From contig CP070829.1 in NCBI GenBank assembly GCA_020344755.1, forward strand, positions 1 through 64,000: a stretch of DNA of 64,000 nucleotides, read 5' to 3'. The DNA comes from Gemmatimonadales bacterium. Its GTDB lineage: Bacteria > Gemmatimonadota > Gemmatimonadetes > Longimicrobiales > Gaopeijiaceae. The notes under the pieces were generated by a model, which saw nothing but the letters and a program-made list of their open reading frames with translations, did not search any database and was not told the origin of the DNA. The position numbers and the translations under genes were made by a program. The stretch's first letter is position 1. Each line of letters opens with the position of its first letter. Below are positions 20,049 to 27,661 of the stretch, one piece after another.

Positions 20049-21454
20049 CGACGAATCAGCAAGTGGGTCGCCAGATCCTCATCGCCCTGTACGGCTCGCT
20101 CCGCGCCCTGAAGCTCTACCCCCTGGAGAACGACGCCGTCCAGCAGGCGCTCACGGACCTCCACGGGCGGGTGACCGACCTGGTGGAACGAGAGCGGGGA
20201 ATGGAACTCCGGGTGGTCGGAGAGTTCTTCTTCCTGAACGAGACGCGTCTCCGACTCGACCTATCGACCTTCGCGACCTTCGGTACCGTGGCCAAGGCGC
20301 TGCAGGACCACGGGATCGGTGCCGTGGAAGTCGCGCCGGGGGTTCAGAGGGGCGAGTGGGCCCCCTTCCTGTCCCTGCTCCTGCGCACCCCCGAAGGCGA
20401 CGAGGTCTATCGCACCTTCCTGAACCGGGTGGCCGGAACCCCGGTGAACCACATCCTCACCCGGCCGAGCGAAGACGTCTCGGGAGAGCTGGACGAAGAG
20501 GAGGCGATCGAACAAGCGAAACGCACCTACGCCCAGTCGGTCAAGGTCGCCAAGGACATCCTGGGGGACGTCCGCTTGGGGAAGGCGGTGAACGTGCGGA
20601 AGGTGAAGCGCGCGGTGCAGGGGATCGTGGACCAGGTCCTGAGCAACGAGCCATCGATGCTCACCATGACCACGCTCCGGGACTTCGACGAGTACACCTT
20701 CACCCACTCCGTGAACGTCTGCATCCTCAGCGTCATCATCGGGCAGCGCATCGGACTGGACCGGCTGCAGCTGTACGAGCTCGGGATGGGAGCGCTGCTG
20801 CACGATCTGGGCAAGATGCGGTTGGACGTGGACGTTCTCAACAAGACCGGGTCCCTCACCGACGAGGAGTGGTCGCAGATGAAGGAGCATCCCACCGACG
20901 GGCTGCTCATCCTCTTCGACATGGGGGGGTTCGCCGACATGCCGTACCGCCAGATGCTGATGGCGTACGAGCACCACATGAAGCTGGATCTCACCGGGTA
21001 CCCGACCAATCGCAGGCCTCGGCAGCCGACTCTCTTCTCCCGGATCGTCACCGTGGCCGACGGCTTCGACGCCGCCACTTCCATCCGCAGCTACCAGCAC
21101 ATTCCGTGGGCTCCGGACCAAGTTCTTCGGGAGATGCGTGACAACCCGAGCCGCGGGTACGACCCCCTCCTGGTCAAAGTCCTCATCACCGCGACCGGGG
21201 TGTTCCCCATCGGGACGCTGGTCATTCTGGACTCCTACGAGCTTGCGGTGGTCTCGGGTGTGAATCCGAATCCGGAGCTGCTCCACCTCCCGAAGGTGAA
21301 GGTGATCTCGGACTCCATGGGGATTCCCCTGGCGGAGCCGGTGACGATGGACCTGGCAGAGGTGGATCCGGCGACGGGGATCCCGCCCCGCTCCATCGTC
21401 AAGACCACCGAGCCCCAGAAGTACGGAATCCGGGTGGCCGACTACCTGATCTGA
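20045..21454 (+). CDS. HD-GYP-type phosphodiesterase-like protein
   Basis: A 469-residue protein whose C-terminal half is an HD-GYP domain, a family that hydrolyses cyclic di-GMP. It shows TFTHSVNVCILS (first metal histidine), the HD pair in ALLHDLGKMRLD (about residues 250-260), LMAYEHHMKLDLTGYP (GYP at 318-320) and VTVADGFDAATS. The canonical HHExxDGxGYP stretch is partly degenerate (HHMKLDLTGYP), so activity is probable but not certain. Residues 1-140 (ALYGSLRALKLYPLEND, FFFLNETRLRLDL, GIGAVEVAPGVQRGE) look like the upstream HEAT protein N-terminal domain. No transmembrane segment. It sits between trpB and trpA, and its GTG start overlaps the upstream stop. Confidence 0.88.
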   Translation: MTTNQQVGRQILIALYGSLRALKLYPLENDAVQQALTDLHGRVTDLVERERGMELRVVGEFFFLNETRLRLDLSTFATFGTVAKALQDHGIGAVEVAPGVQRGEWAPFLSLLLRTPEGDEVYRTFLNRVAGTPVNHILTRPSEDVSGELDEEEAIEQAKRTYAQSVKVAKDILGDVRLGKAVNVRKVKRAVQGIVDQVLSNEPSMLTMTTLRDFDEYTFTHSVNVCILSVIIGQRIGLDRLQLYELGMGALLHDLGKMRLDVDVLNKTGSLTDEEWSQMKEHPTDGLLILFDMGGFADMPYRQMLMAYEHHMKLDLTGYPTNRRPRQPTLFSRIVTVADGFDAATSIRSYQHIPWAPDQVLREMRDNPSRGYDPLLVKVLITATGVFPIGTLVILDSYELAVVSGVNPNPELLHLPKVKVISDSMGIPLAEPVTMDLAEVDPATGIPPRSIVKTTEPQKYGIRVADYLI

Positions 21455-21509
21455 ACTGCGCCACCACCCCACGCCCCGCTCCCGACTCCCGTCCGATACG
21501 ACTTCCGGC

Positions 21510-22307
21510 ATGAAGGCGACCGTGTCCCGCATCTCCCGAGCCTTCCAGGACCGTGCCCAAGGCGGCAAGGCTGCCCTGATTCCCTACGTCACGGCCGGGT
21601 TCCCCGACCTGGACGTCACGGACCGGATCCTCGATGGCCTGGTGGAGGCCGGTGCGGACATCATCGAGCTGGGGATCCCCTTCAGCGATCCGCTGGCCGA
21701 CGGGCCCACCATCCAGGCGTCCTCGTTCCGGGCTCTCCAGAACGGGGTGAGAGTGGAGTGGGTGCTGGAGCGGCTCCGAGCCTTCCGGAGCCGCCACGAC
21801 GTGGCCGTGGTTCTCTTCACCTACCTCAATCCGGTGGTGCACTACGGTCCGGAGAGATTCTGCCGCGACGCGAGACAGGCCGGGGCCGACGGGCTTCTGC
21901 TCACGGACCTTCCGGCAGGGGCGGATCCCGGACTCGAGGAGACGGTGCGCGGGTCGGGGCTCGAGCTCATCCGTCTTCTGGCACCCACGACGCCCCTGGA
22001 GCGTGTTCCCGAGGTGGCCGCCGGGGGAAGCGGGTTCCTCTACTACATCTCCCGAACCGGCGTGACCGGTGCCTCCGCGGAGCTACGGCAGGAGCTGGCG
22101 AACGAGGTGGCCCAGGTCCGGGAGGCGGCCGAGCTGCCCGTGGCTGTGGGCTTCGGCATCAGCACCCCGGAGCAGGCCGCGTCGGTGGCGGGAATCGCGG
22201 ACGGAGTCGTGGTCGGCAGCGCGCTGATCCACGCGCTGGAGGCGGGGGGGGTGGAGGGGGCGGTGGAGTTCGTTCGGGCCCTGCGGGACGCCATGGACGG
22301 GGCCTGA
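21510..22307 (+). CDS. trpA: Tryptophan synthase alpha subunit
   Basis: Cleaves indole-3-glycerol phosphate to indole, which is passed to TrpB. The 265-residue barrel has the catalytic glutamate and aspartate in IIELGIPFSDPLADGPTIQ. It also shows YVTAGFPDLDVT near the N terminus, LLLTDLPAGADPG, YYISRTGVTGAS and VGFGISTPEQAASV. It is last on the plus strand before convergent rqcH and is 55 bases after the HD-GYP gene, so it may still be part of the trp transcript. Confidence 0.95.
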   Translation: MKATVSRISRAFQDRAQGGKAALIPYVTAGFPDLDVTDRILDGLVEAGADIIELGIPFSDPLADGPTIQASSFRALQNGVRVEWVLERLRAFRSRHDVAVVLFTYLNPVVHYGPERFCRDARQAGADGLLLTDLPAGADPGLEETVRGSGLELIRLLAPTTPLERVPEVAAGGSGFLYYISRTGVTGASAELRQELANEVAQVREAAELPVAVGFGISTPEQAASVAGIADGVVVGSALIHALEAGGVEGAVEFVRALRDAMDGA

Positions 22308-22389
22308 GGTCCGACGGTCCCGGCCTCCGCGACCGCTCCCGGGTCCCTTCCCACCCATCCCCCGGCAGGCCGGCTGCGCGCCCTGGGAA

Positions 22390-24018
22390 TCACTCCTCCC
22401 GCAGCCGTTCCTCCAGCGTCTCGTCCGGTTGCACGAACACGGTCTTCACTCTCTCGGGAATGACGGAGCCGGCGGCCGCCTTCCGCGGTTTGCGCACGTA
22501 CTTTCTCCGGGTCCAGTCCACCGGAACGCTCCCGGAGGTTCGGGCCCGGGAGTGAAGGGCCGCCAGGACCGCGGCTTCCCGGAGATCCCCAGGGGGCGGC
22601 GAGCCCTCGCCGGACCAGCGGAGGATCACATGCGCTCCAGCCGCGTGCCGCGCGTGGAGCCAGATCTCGTTCGGCTTCGAATGGTGGAAGGTGAGCTCGT
22701 CGTTTCCCGCGGCGCCCCGGCCGACGCGAATCTCCAGTCCTCCCGACGATCGGTAGCGCCGGAAGGGAGAGGGCCCGCCCTGGGAACCGCCTCGGACCGG
22801 CGTGTCTCGCCGGGGGATCACGGCCTCGATCTCTTCCCGGGAGGCCTCCCCCCGCGTCGCCCGGTCCCGTACGTCCCGAAGCCGATCCCAGGCCGCCCGG
22901 GCCCGGTCGATGCGCCCGGGGAGTTCCTCGATGGCCCGCCGCACCCGAGCCGCGCGATCGTAGTGACGCCGGGCGTTCGCGTCGGGACCCGCTCCTGGGT
23001 CCAGGGGAACCGTCACTGTCGTTCCATCGAACCCCTCCAGCTCCACCGAGCTCCTTCCCTCGGGCACCAGGTGGAAACGCGCCAGGATCAGGTCGCCCCA
23101 GGCCTGGAGTTCGGCTGGGTCCGGCAGGCCCGACAACTCCTCCTCCAGCCGCGCGGTCCGGGTCCGGGCCCGCTCGGTTTCCGCCTCCAGCGCATCCACC
23201 AGTGCGCCGGGGATCAGCGTCTCCGGTGCTCCTGCCCGACCCGACTGCTCCGCCTCCCGGAACGCCTCCAGGAGGTCGACGGTCCTGGCAAGAGTGCGGC
23301 CGGCAAGGGGGACCGGGTAGGGTTGGGGCCCGTGGGGGCCGGAGAGCACGGCGGCTTCCACCGGACTCCCGGGGAGGGCCAGGGCCGCGGAGCGGAGGTG
23401 CTGCCAAAGGCCGTAGCCGCCAGGGGCGAGCAGGTGGGGCATCACCAGCGGGGACGACCAGGCAACGGCTCGGAGCACCTCCCTCCGCTCCTGGCCGGGT
23501 TCGGCCGCCGCCAGGACTCCACGCCACCAGTCCGGCCCGGGATCCTCCTCGATTCCCTGCCGCCGGGACGGGGGCGGGAAGGTGTACGGGTGCCCCCGCC
23601 GCAGGCTCCGCTCACCCTCGCGGGTGCGCAGGAGCGAACGGATGGTCTCCTCCGGGCCCTCGGTGACGAGGACGTTCTCCTGGTTCGGGAGCAACTCGAG
23701 CACGAGGCGTCCCGCCGGGGGACGCCCTCGGATCCGTCGCCACTCCAGGACCATCACCCGGTCGTCCGGCGGCGCCCACACCCGGGTGAGGCGGGCCGGC
23801 AGGGCCGTGGCCTCGGGGGGAGGATCGCCGGGGTCCAGGACGCGGAGCCCCGTTCGTTCGGGGTGGAGGTCCCACACCAGGACCGCCTCTCGCAGGAAGA
23901 CGACCGCCCTGCGGAGCACCGGGTCGAGATGATGAGCCCGGATCCGACAGCCCGAGAACCGGGCGTCCAGGACTCGCGCCGTGGCGCCAACGAGGGCCGC
24001 ATCCCACTGGATTCGCAT
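22390..24018 (-). CDS. rqcH: NFACT-family ribosome quality-control protein RqcH
   Basis: Homologue of Rqc2/RqcH (older name fibronectin-binding protein), which binds stalled 50S subunits and directs alanine tailing of nascent chains. The 542-residue protein has an N-terminal NFACT-N part (GRLVLELLPNQENVLVT), a central coiled-coil region (about residues 270-410 with many Arg/Glu/Leu) and a C-terminal NFACT-R domain. The latter shows PFRRYRSSGGLEIRVGR, HHSKPNEIWLHARHAAGAHV and VDWTRRKYVRKPRKA. It is convergent with trpA and divergent from the yqeK-like gene. The N-terminal part is divergent, so family membership is firmer than exact function. Confidence 0.85.
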   Translation of the reverse strand: MRIQWDAALVGATARVLDARFSGCRIRAHHLDPVLRRAVVFLREAVLVWDLHPERTGLRVLDPGDPPPEATALPARLTRVWAPPDDRVMVLEWRRIRGRPPAGRLVLELLPNQENVLVTEGPEETIRSLLRTREGERSLRRGHPYTFPPPSRRQGIEEDPGPDWWRGVLAAAEPGQERREVLRAVAWSSPLVMPHLLAPGGYGLWQHLRSAALALPGSPVEAAVLSGPHGPQPYPVPLAGRTLARTVDLLEAFREAEQSGRAGAPETLIPGALVDALEAETERARTRTARLEEELSGLPDPAELQAWGDLILARFHLVPEGRSSVELEGFDGTTVTVPLDPGAGPDANARRHYDRAARVRRAIEELPGRIDRARAAWDRLRDVRDRATRGEASREEIEAVIPRRDTPVRGGSQGGPSPFRRYRSSGGLEIRVGRGAAGNDELTFHHSKPNEIWLHARHAAGAHVILRWSGEGSPPPGDLREAAVLAALHSRARTSGSVPVDWTRRKYVRKPRKAAAGSVIPERVKTVFVQPDETLEERLREE

Positions 24019-24088
24019 TCCTCAAGCTAGGTCCGTGGTGGCAGGCTGCGAAGCACTGCGCACGCCCGGCGACCGTGCACCGACTCGA

Positions 24089-24118
24089 TTGACCCTGTGC
24101 GTGCCTTCTCCCTAGCTT
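24089..24118 (+). promoter_or_regulatory. Candidate promoter for yqeK-lytR_C-lepB operon
   Basis: TTGACC (24089-24094) and TAGCTT (24113-24118) are 18 bases apart in the gap between divergent rqcH and the HD-domain gene, 41 bases before the ATG at 24160. The same TAGCTT hexamer recurs upstream of the DinB-family gene. Confidence 0.42.
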
Positions 24119-24159
24119 CTGGCGCCGAGCGCCGACCCCGCGTACCGCCCAAACCGTCC

Positions 24160-24765
24160 ATGTCCCGAATCCACCCGCTCGTGAAGAAGGCCTCCAAGGG
24201 GAAGCTCCCGGAGTGGGCGAAGGTGAGCAAGGGTCGGTACGCCCATATGGAACGCGTGGCGGCGCTGCTGGAGGAATGGGCCCGGGCCGCGGACCTTTCG
24301 AAGCGAGAGCGGCAGCGATGGGTGGCCCTGGGGTATCTCCACGACGCCCTCAAAGGTGCGTCCCCCGGAGTCCTGCGCCCCGGCGTGCGAAAGGACCTGC
24401 GGGGCCTTCCCGATTCGGTTCTTCATGGGCCCGCCGCGTCGGCACGGCTGGAGGAGGAAGGGGTGGAGGACCAGGGCCTGCTCCTGGCAGTCCGCTACCA
24501 CACCCTGGGTCATCCATCCCTGGACGATGCCGGGAAGGCGCTTTATGTGGCCGACTTCCTGGATCCGGGCCGCAACCTGCGGAACAGTTGGAGGGCAGGG
24601 CTCCGCTCTCGCATGCCGGGAGATCTGGACGAAGTGACCCGCGAGGTGGTGGGAGCCCGGGTGGCCCACCTGATCAAGAAGGGTCGCCCGGTCCTGCCGG
24701 AGACGCTTGCCTTCTGGAACTCACTGGTGGGAGGGGAACCTTGGGCGCCCGTGTCCGAAGCGTAG
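24160..24765 (+). CDS. HD-domain phosphohydrolase, YqeK-like
   Basis: A 201-residue HD-superfamily protein. The metal-ligand set is visible as YAHMERVA (about residue 30), the HD pair in GYLHDALKG (about 60), LHGPAASA and VRYHTLGH, ending with ALYVADFLDPGR. That order matches YqeK, a diadenosine tetraphosphate hydrolase found next to nadD, lytR or rsfS in many bacteria. Here it is followed by a LytR_C-domain protein, which supports the assignment. The ATG at 24160 (MSRIHPLVKK) is preferred over an ATG at 24097 that lies in the putative promoter. Its 3' end overlaps the next gene by 25 bases. Confidence 0.82.
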   Translation: MSRIHPLVKKASKGKLPEWAKVSKGRYAHMERVAALLEEWARAADLSKRERQRWVALGYLHDALKGASPGVLRPGVRKDLRGLPDSVLHGPAASARLEEEGVEDQGLLLAVRYHTLGHPSLDDAGKALYVADFLDPGRNLRNSWRAGLRSRMPGDLDEVTREVVGARVAHLIKKGRPVLPETLAFWNSLVGGEPWAPVSEA

Positions 24766-25298
24766 CGGTCCTGGTGGTGGTCCTGGTCACGGGTGCCGTC
24801 CTCGGGACGTGGTTCGCCCAGTGGCTCGCCTCGCCGGACACGGCGGTCTCCAGGGTCTCCGTCCCGATCCCGACGGTGTTCGGAGAGAGAGTGAGGGTGG
24901 AGGTAATGAACGGAGGGGGTCGGGCAGGGATGGCCCGAGTCGCCACCGGCGCTCTGCGCGACGCGGGATTCGACGTGGTGGACGTGGGGAACTGGACGAC
25001 CTTCGAGGAGCCGGTCTCGTTCATCCTGGACCGCGTGGGTCGCCTGGAGACGGCCCGTCGAGCCGCGGATGCGTTGGGCATCACCGAGGTCCGATCGGAG
25101 CCCGACACGAACCTCTATGTGGATCTCACCGTAATAGTGGGTCGGGACTGGTCGCCGGAGAGCATTCCGGCTCCCTCCCTCGAGCAACCGGATCGTCCCT
25201 GGTGGGACCTCCGGCGATATCTCAAGCGGCCGAGTGCGCCAGTGAGCCCCGGCGCGCGGTTGGTGGACCCCGAGAACGAAGATGAGGGTGGACGATGA
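24741..25298 (+). CDS. Membrane-anchored LytR_C-domain protein
   Basis: A 185-residue protein with one N-terminal membrane segment (VAVLVVVLVTGAVLGTWF). A single LytR_C domain follows (VRVEVMNGGGRAGMARVATG, DAGFDVVDVGN, ARRAADALGI, DLTVIVGRDW), exposed outside the cytoplasm. LytR_C domains occur at the C terminus of cell-wall polymer ligases and as stand-alone proteins of unknown role; no LCP catalytic domain is present here. TTG at 24741 is chosen because it precedes the membrane segment and has GGAGGGG just upstream. The stop overlaps lepB as ATGA. Confidence 0.82.
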   Translation: MGARVRSVAVLVVVLVTGAVLGTWFAQWLASPDTAVSRVSVPIPTVFGERVRVEVMNGGGRAGMARVATGALRDAGFDVVDVGNWTTFEEPVSFILDRVGRLETARRAADALGITEVRSEPDTNLYVDLTVIVGRDWSPESIPAPSLEQPDRPWWDLRRYLKRPSAPVSPGARLVDPENEDEGGR

Positions 25299-26062
25299 GC
25301 CCACGAGGTGAGGGGCGGAAGGGCCGGAAGCGTGACCGAGCCCCCGCGAGCTCCGGATCGGAGGACCAGGCGGCGGAGGATGCGCGCGAGTCCGGGTGGA
25401 AGGAGAACGTCCGGTCCCTCGCGGCGGCGGTGGTGATCTTCATCCTGCTGCGTCTGTTCGTCCTCGATACCTTCTACATCACCTCCGGCTCCATGGAGGA
25501 GTCGCTCCTGGTGGGCGACTTCCTGGTGGTGAACGATGCCGCGATCGGAACCCGGATCCCCTTCACCTCCCTCCGGGTCCCGGGCTACAGCGGACCGAAG
25601 CGGGGGGACATCCTGGTCTTCGATCCCCCGCACGAGGAGGACATGAAGCTCGTCAAGCGCCTCATCGGCGTCCCCGGGGATACACTCCAGATGAGAGACC
25701 GGGTGCTCTACCTGAACGGCCAGGCGCAGGACGAGCCCTATGTGAAGTCCACCGGACTCGCCGACGCCTCCGACCCCTGGATGTCGTGGCAGGCATCCCA
25801 TCTGGCCCCGGGGCTCGACCGTGCCGCGTACCGTCCCACGCGGGACAACTGGGGACCCATCATCATTCCCGAGGACCGGTATTTCATGCTTGGGGACAAC
25901 CGGGACAACAGCCTGGATTCCAGGTACTGGGGACTCCTGGAGAAATGGCGGCTGGAGGGACGGGTCTCCTTCATCTACTTCTCGTACAACTCCCAGTCGT
26001 ACCGGCCCTTCCCCTTCCTTCGTGAGATACGCTGGGGGAGGATCTTCAGTCGGCCACGCTGA
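25295..26062 (+). CDS. lepB: Signal peptidase I
   Basis: Membrane protease that removes signal peptides from exported proteins. The 255-residue protein has a charged N-terminal tail of about 38 residues, one membrane anchor (AAAVVIFILLRLFVL), the catalytic serine Ser66 in TSGSMEESL, the catalytic lysine Lys121 in KLVKRLIGVPGD and the box E motif GDNRDNSLDSRYWG. An insertion between the lysine and box E (about residues 145-185) lengthens the outer lobe. ATGA overlap with the LytR_C gene. Convergent with rlmN, about 20 bases away. Confidence 0.95.
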   Translation: MSPRGEGRKGRKRDRAPASSGSEDQAAEDARESGWKENVRSLAAAVVIFILLRLFVLDTFYITSGSMEESLLVGDFLVVNDAAIGTRIPFTSLRVPGYSGPKRGDILVFDPPHEEDMKLVKRLIGVPGDTLQMRDRVLYLNGQAQDEPYVKSTGLADASDPWMSWQASHLAPGLDRAAYRPTRDNWGPIIIPEDRYFMLGDNRDNSLDSRYWGLLEKWRLEGRVSFIYFSYNSQSYRPFPFLREIRWGRIFSRPR

Positions 26063-26083
26063 GGGGGAAGTGGAGGCCCGGGG

Positions 26084-27178
26084 CTAGGTGGTGCCGGGGG
26101 CTCCGCGGCGGCCTTCCACCTGGACGAGGGCATGTGCCCTGAGCTGGCCGCAGGCCGCGTCGATATCCCGGCCCCGTGGCTCCCGGACGGCCACGTCCAC
26201 CCCCCGCTCCTCCAGTACCCGCGCGAAGTGGGCGACGCGGTCGGGTGGGCTCGCGCCCCAATCCCGGTACGGGATGGGGTTGAAGGGAATCAGGTTCACG
26301 AAGGCCCGGAGGTCCCGGGCCATGGTCGCCAAGCGGGGAGCCAGGGACGGGTCGTCGTTGACGCCGTCAATCATGGTGTACTCGAACGTGATCCGTTTCC
26401 CTCCGGCTGCGTCGAACTCCCTGAGCGCGTCCAGCACCTCGGGAAGGGGCCAACGCTTCTCAAGTGGGATGAGCTCGCGGCGCAACGCCTCATCCGGGGC
26501 GTGCAGCGAGAGGGCGAGGCGGAACTGTTCCGGTCGCCGGGCCAACTCCCGGATGCCCGGCACGACCCCCACGGTGGAGACCGTGATCCGGCGCGCACCG
26601 AAGCGATACCCCTGGTTCAGGATCGTGAGGGAGCTCATGACCGCCTCGCGGTTGGCCAGCGGTTCCCCCATCCCCATGTACACCAGGTTGGTGATGGGAC
26701 CGTACCCCTCTTCCGCCGCCCAGCGACGCGAGGCCCGGAACTGGCTCACGATCTCTCCGGCGGTGAGATGTCGCCGGAACCCACCCCATCCCGTGGCGCA
26801 GAAGGTGCACCCCATGGCGCATCCCGCCTGGGAGGAAATGCAGAGGGTGAGGCGATCGCCCGCCGGGATCAGGACGGACTCCACCAGCTCTCCGTCATGG
26901 AGCCTCCACAGGTGCTTGGCCGTGCCGTCGCTGGACCGGGCCACGGTGTCCACCTCGGGCTCCCGGAGCTCGTATGCGGCGGCCAGAGCCTTGCGCTCCT
27001 CCAGCGGGAGGTCCGTCATGTCATCCACGCCCTGGGCGTCACCCTCGAAGATCCAGCGGACGACCTGGCGGGCGCGAAACGGCGGCTTGCCCCGGGCGGC
27101 GAAGAACCGCTCGAGCTCCTGCTGGAGCAGATCGGGCTCGAGACCGAGGAGGTCCGAACGAGGCGAGTCTGGTGGCAT
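26084..27178 (-). CDS. rlmN: Dual-specificity rRNA/tRNA adenine C2-methyltransferase RlmN
   Basis: Radical SAM enzyme methylating C2 of A2503 in 23S rRNA and A37 in some tRNAs. The 364-residue protein has the CxxxCxxC cluster motif in AGCAMGCTFCATG (about residues 117-129), the GMGEPLANREAV segment, NLIPFNPIPY and a C-terminal cysteine in DIDAACGQL, corresponding to the methyl-carrying or resolving cysteine. N-terminal RARQVVRWIFEG is typical. It is divergent from the VanZ-like/aspS pair. Confidence 0.95.
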   Translation of the reverse strand: MPPDSPRSDLLGLEPDLLQQELERFFAARGKPPFRARQVVRWIFEGDAQGVDDMTDLPLEERKALAAAYELREPEVDTVARSSDGTAKHLWRLHDGELVESVLIPAGDRLTLCISSQAGCAMGCTFCATGWGGFRRHLTAGEIVSQFRASRRWAAEEGYGPITNLVYMGMGEPLANREAVMSSLTILNQGYRFGARRITVSTVGVVPGIRELARRPEQFRLALSLHAPDEALRRELIPLEKRWPLPEVLDALREFDAAGGKRITFEYTMIDGVNDDPSLAPRLATMARDLRAFVNLIPFNPIPYRDWGASPPDRVAHFARVLEERGVDVAVREPRGRDIDAACGQLRAHALVQVEGRRGAPGTT

Positions 27179-27197
27179 GCGGACGCCGGAAAATCGC

Positions 27198-27226
27198 TTG
27201 AGAGGCGGGAAGGGGCCGGTTAAGTT
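27198..27226 (+). promoter_or_regulatory. Candidate promoter for vanZ-like/aspS
   Basis: TTGAGA (27198-27203) and TAAGTT (27221-27226) are 17 bases apart in the rlmN/vanZ divergent gap, 57 bases before the GTG of the VanZ-like gene. Good agreement with a sigma70-type promoter. Confidence 0.5.
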
Positions 27227-27283
27227 AGCGCCCTACCCGAACGAGCAGGAGGGCACACCCCTGTCACCCCGAACCGGACGTCC

Positions 27284-27646
27284 GTGATCCAAAGCCTCGT
27301 GGCCTGGGGGCCCGCTACCCTCTGGGCAGCGGTCCTTTTTTTCTTGAGCGCCCAGGAGTTCTCGGATCCCTCCCCGTTCCCCATCAACGACAAGGTGGCC
27401 CACTTCGTCCTGTACTCGGTGCTGGGCGGGGCGTTGGCATTCGGACGATCGTGGGCGTCGCGTTCTCCCGGCCACCTCCTGCTCCTGGCCACTGGTCTCC
27501 TGTACGCCATCTCGGATGAGATCCACCAGAGCTTCGTACCTTCCCGCACTCCCTCGGCCGGTGACCTGGTGGCGGACGCGCTGGGTCTGGCCGTGGGCTA
27601 TGCGGGAGTGGTGGCCGTCGCCCGACGCCGCGGACCGGGGCGCTGA
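27284..27646 (+). CDS. VanZ-like family membrane protein
   Basis: A 120-residue integral membrane protein with about four hydrophobic segments. The family marks are FFLSAQE near the N terminus, INDKVAHFVLYSVLGG, AISDEIHQSFVPSRTPSAGDLVADALG and a final hydrophobic helix. VanZ-like proteins are widespread, and most have no known function beyond the teicoplanin-resistance prototype. GTG start at 27284. It lies 15 bases before aspS and likely shares its transcript. Confidence 0.82.
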   Translation: MIQSLVAWGPATLWAAVLFFLSAQEFSDPSPFPINDKVAHFVLYSVLGGALAFGRSWASRSPGHLLLLATGLLYAISDEIHQSFVPSRTPSAGDLVADALGLAVGYAGVVAVARRRGPGR

Positions 27647-27661
27647 ACTGCACAAGGCATC

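Noticed and set aside
24213-24740. N-terminal extension of the LytR_C frame over the yqeK-like gene
   Set aside because: The frame is open but Gly/Pro/Arg-rich; the membrane anchor and ribosome-binding site fix the start at 24741.
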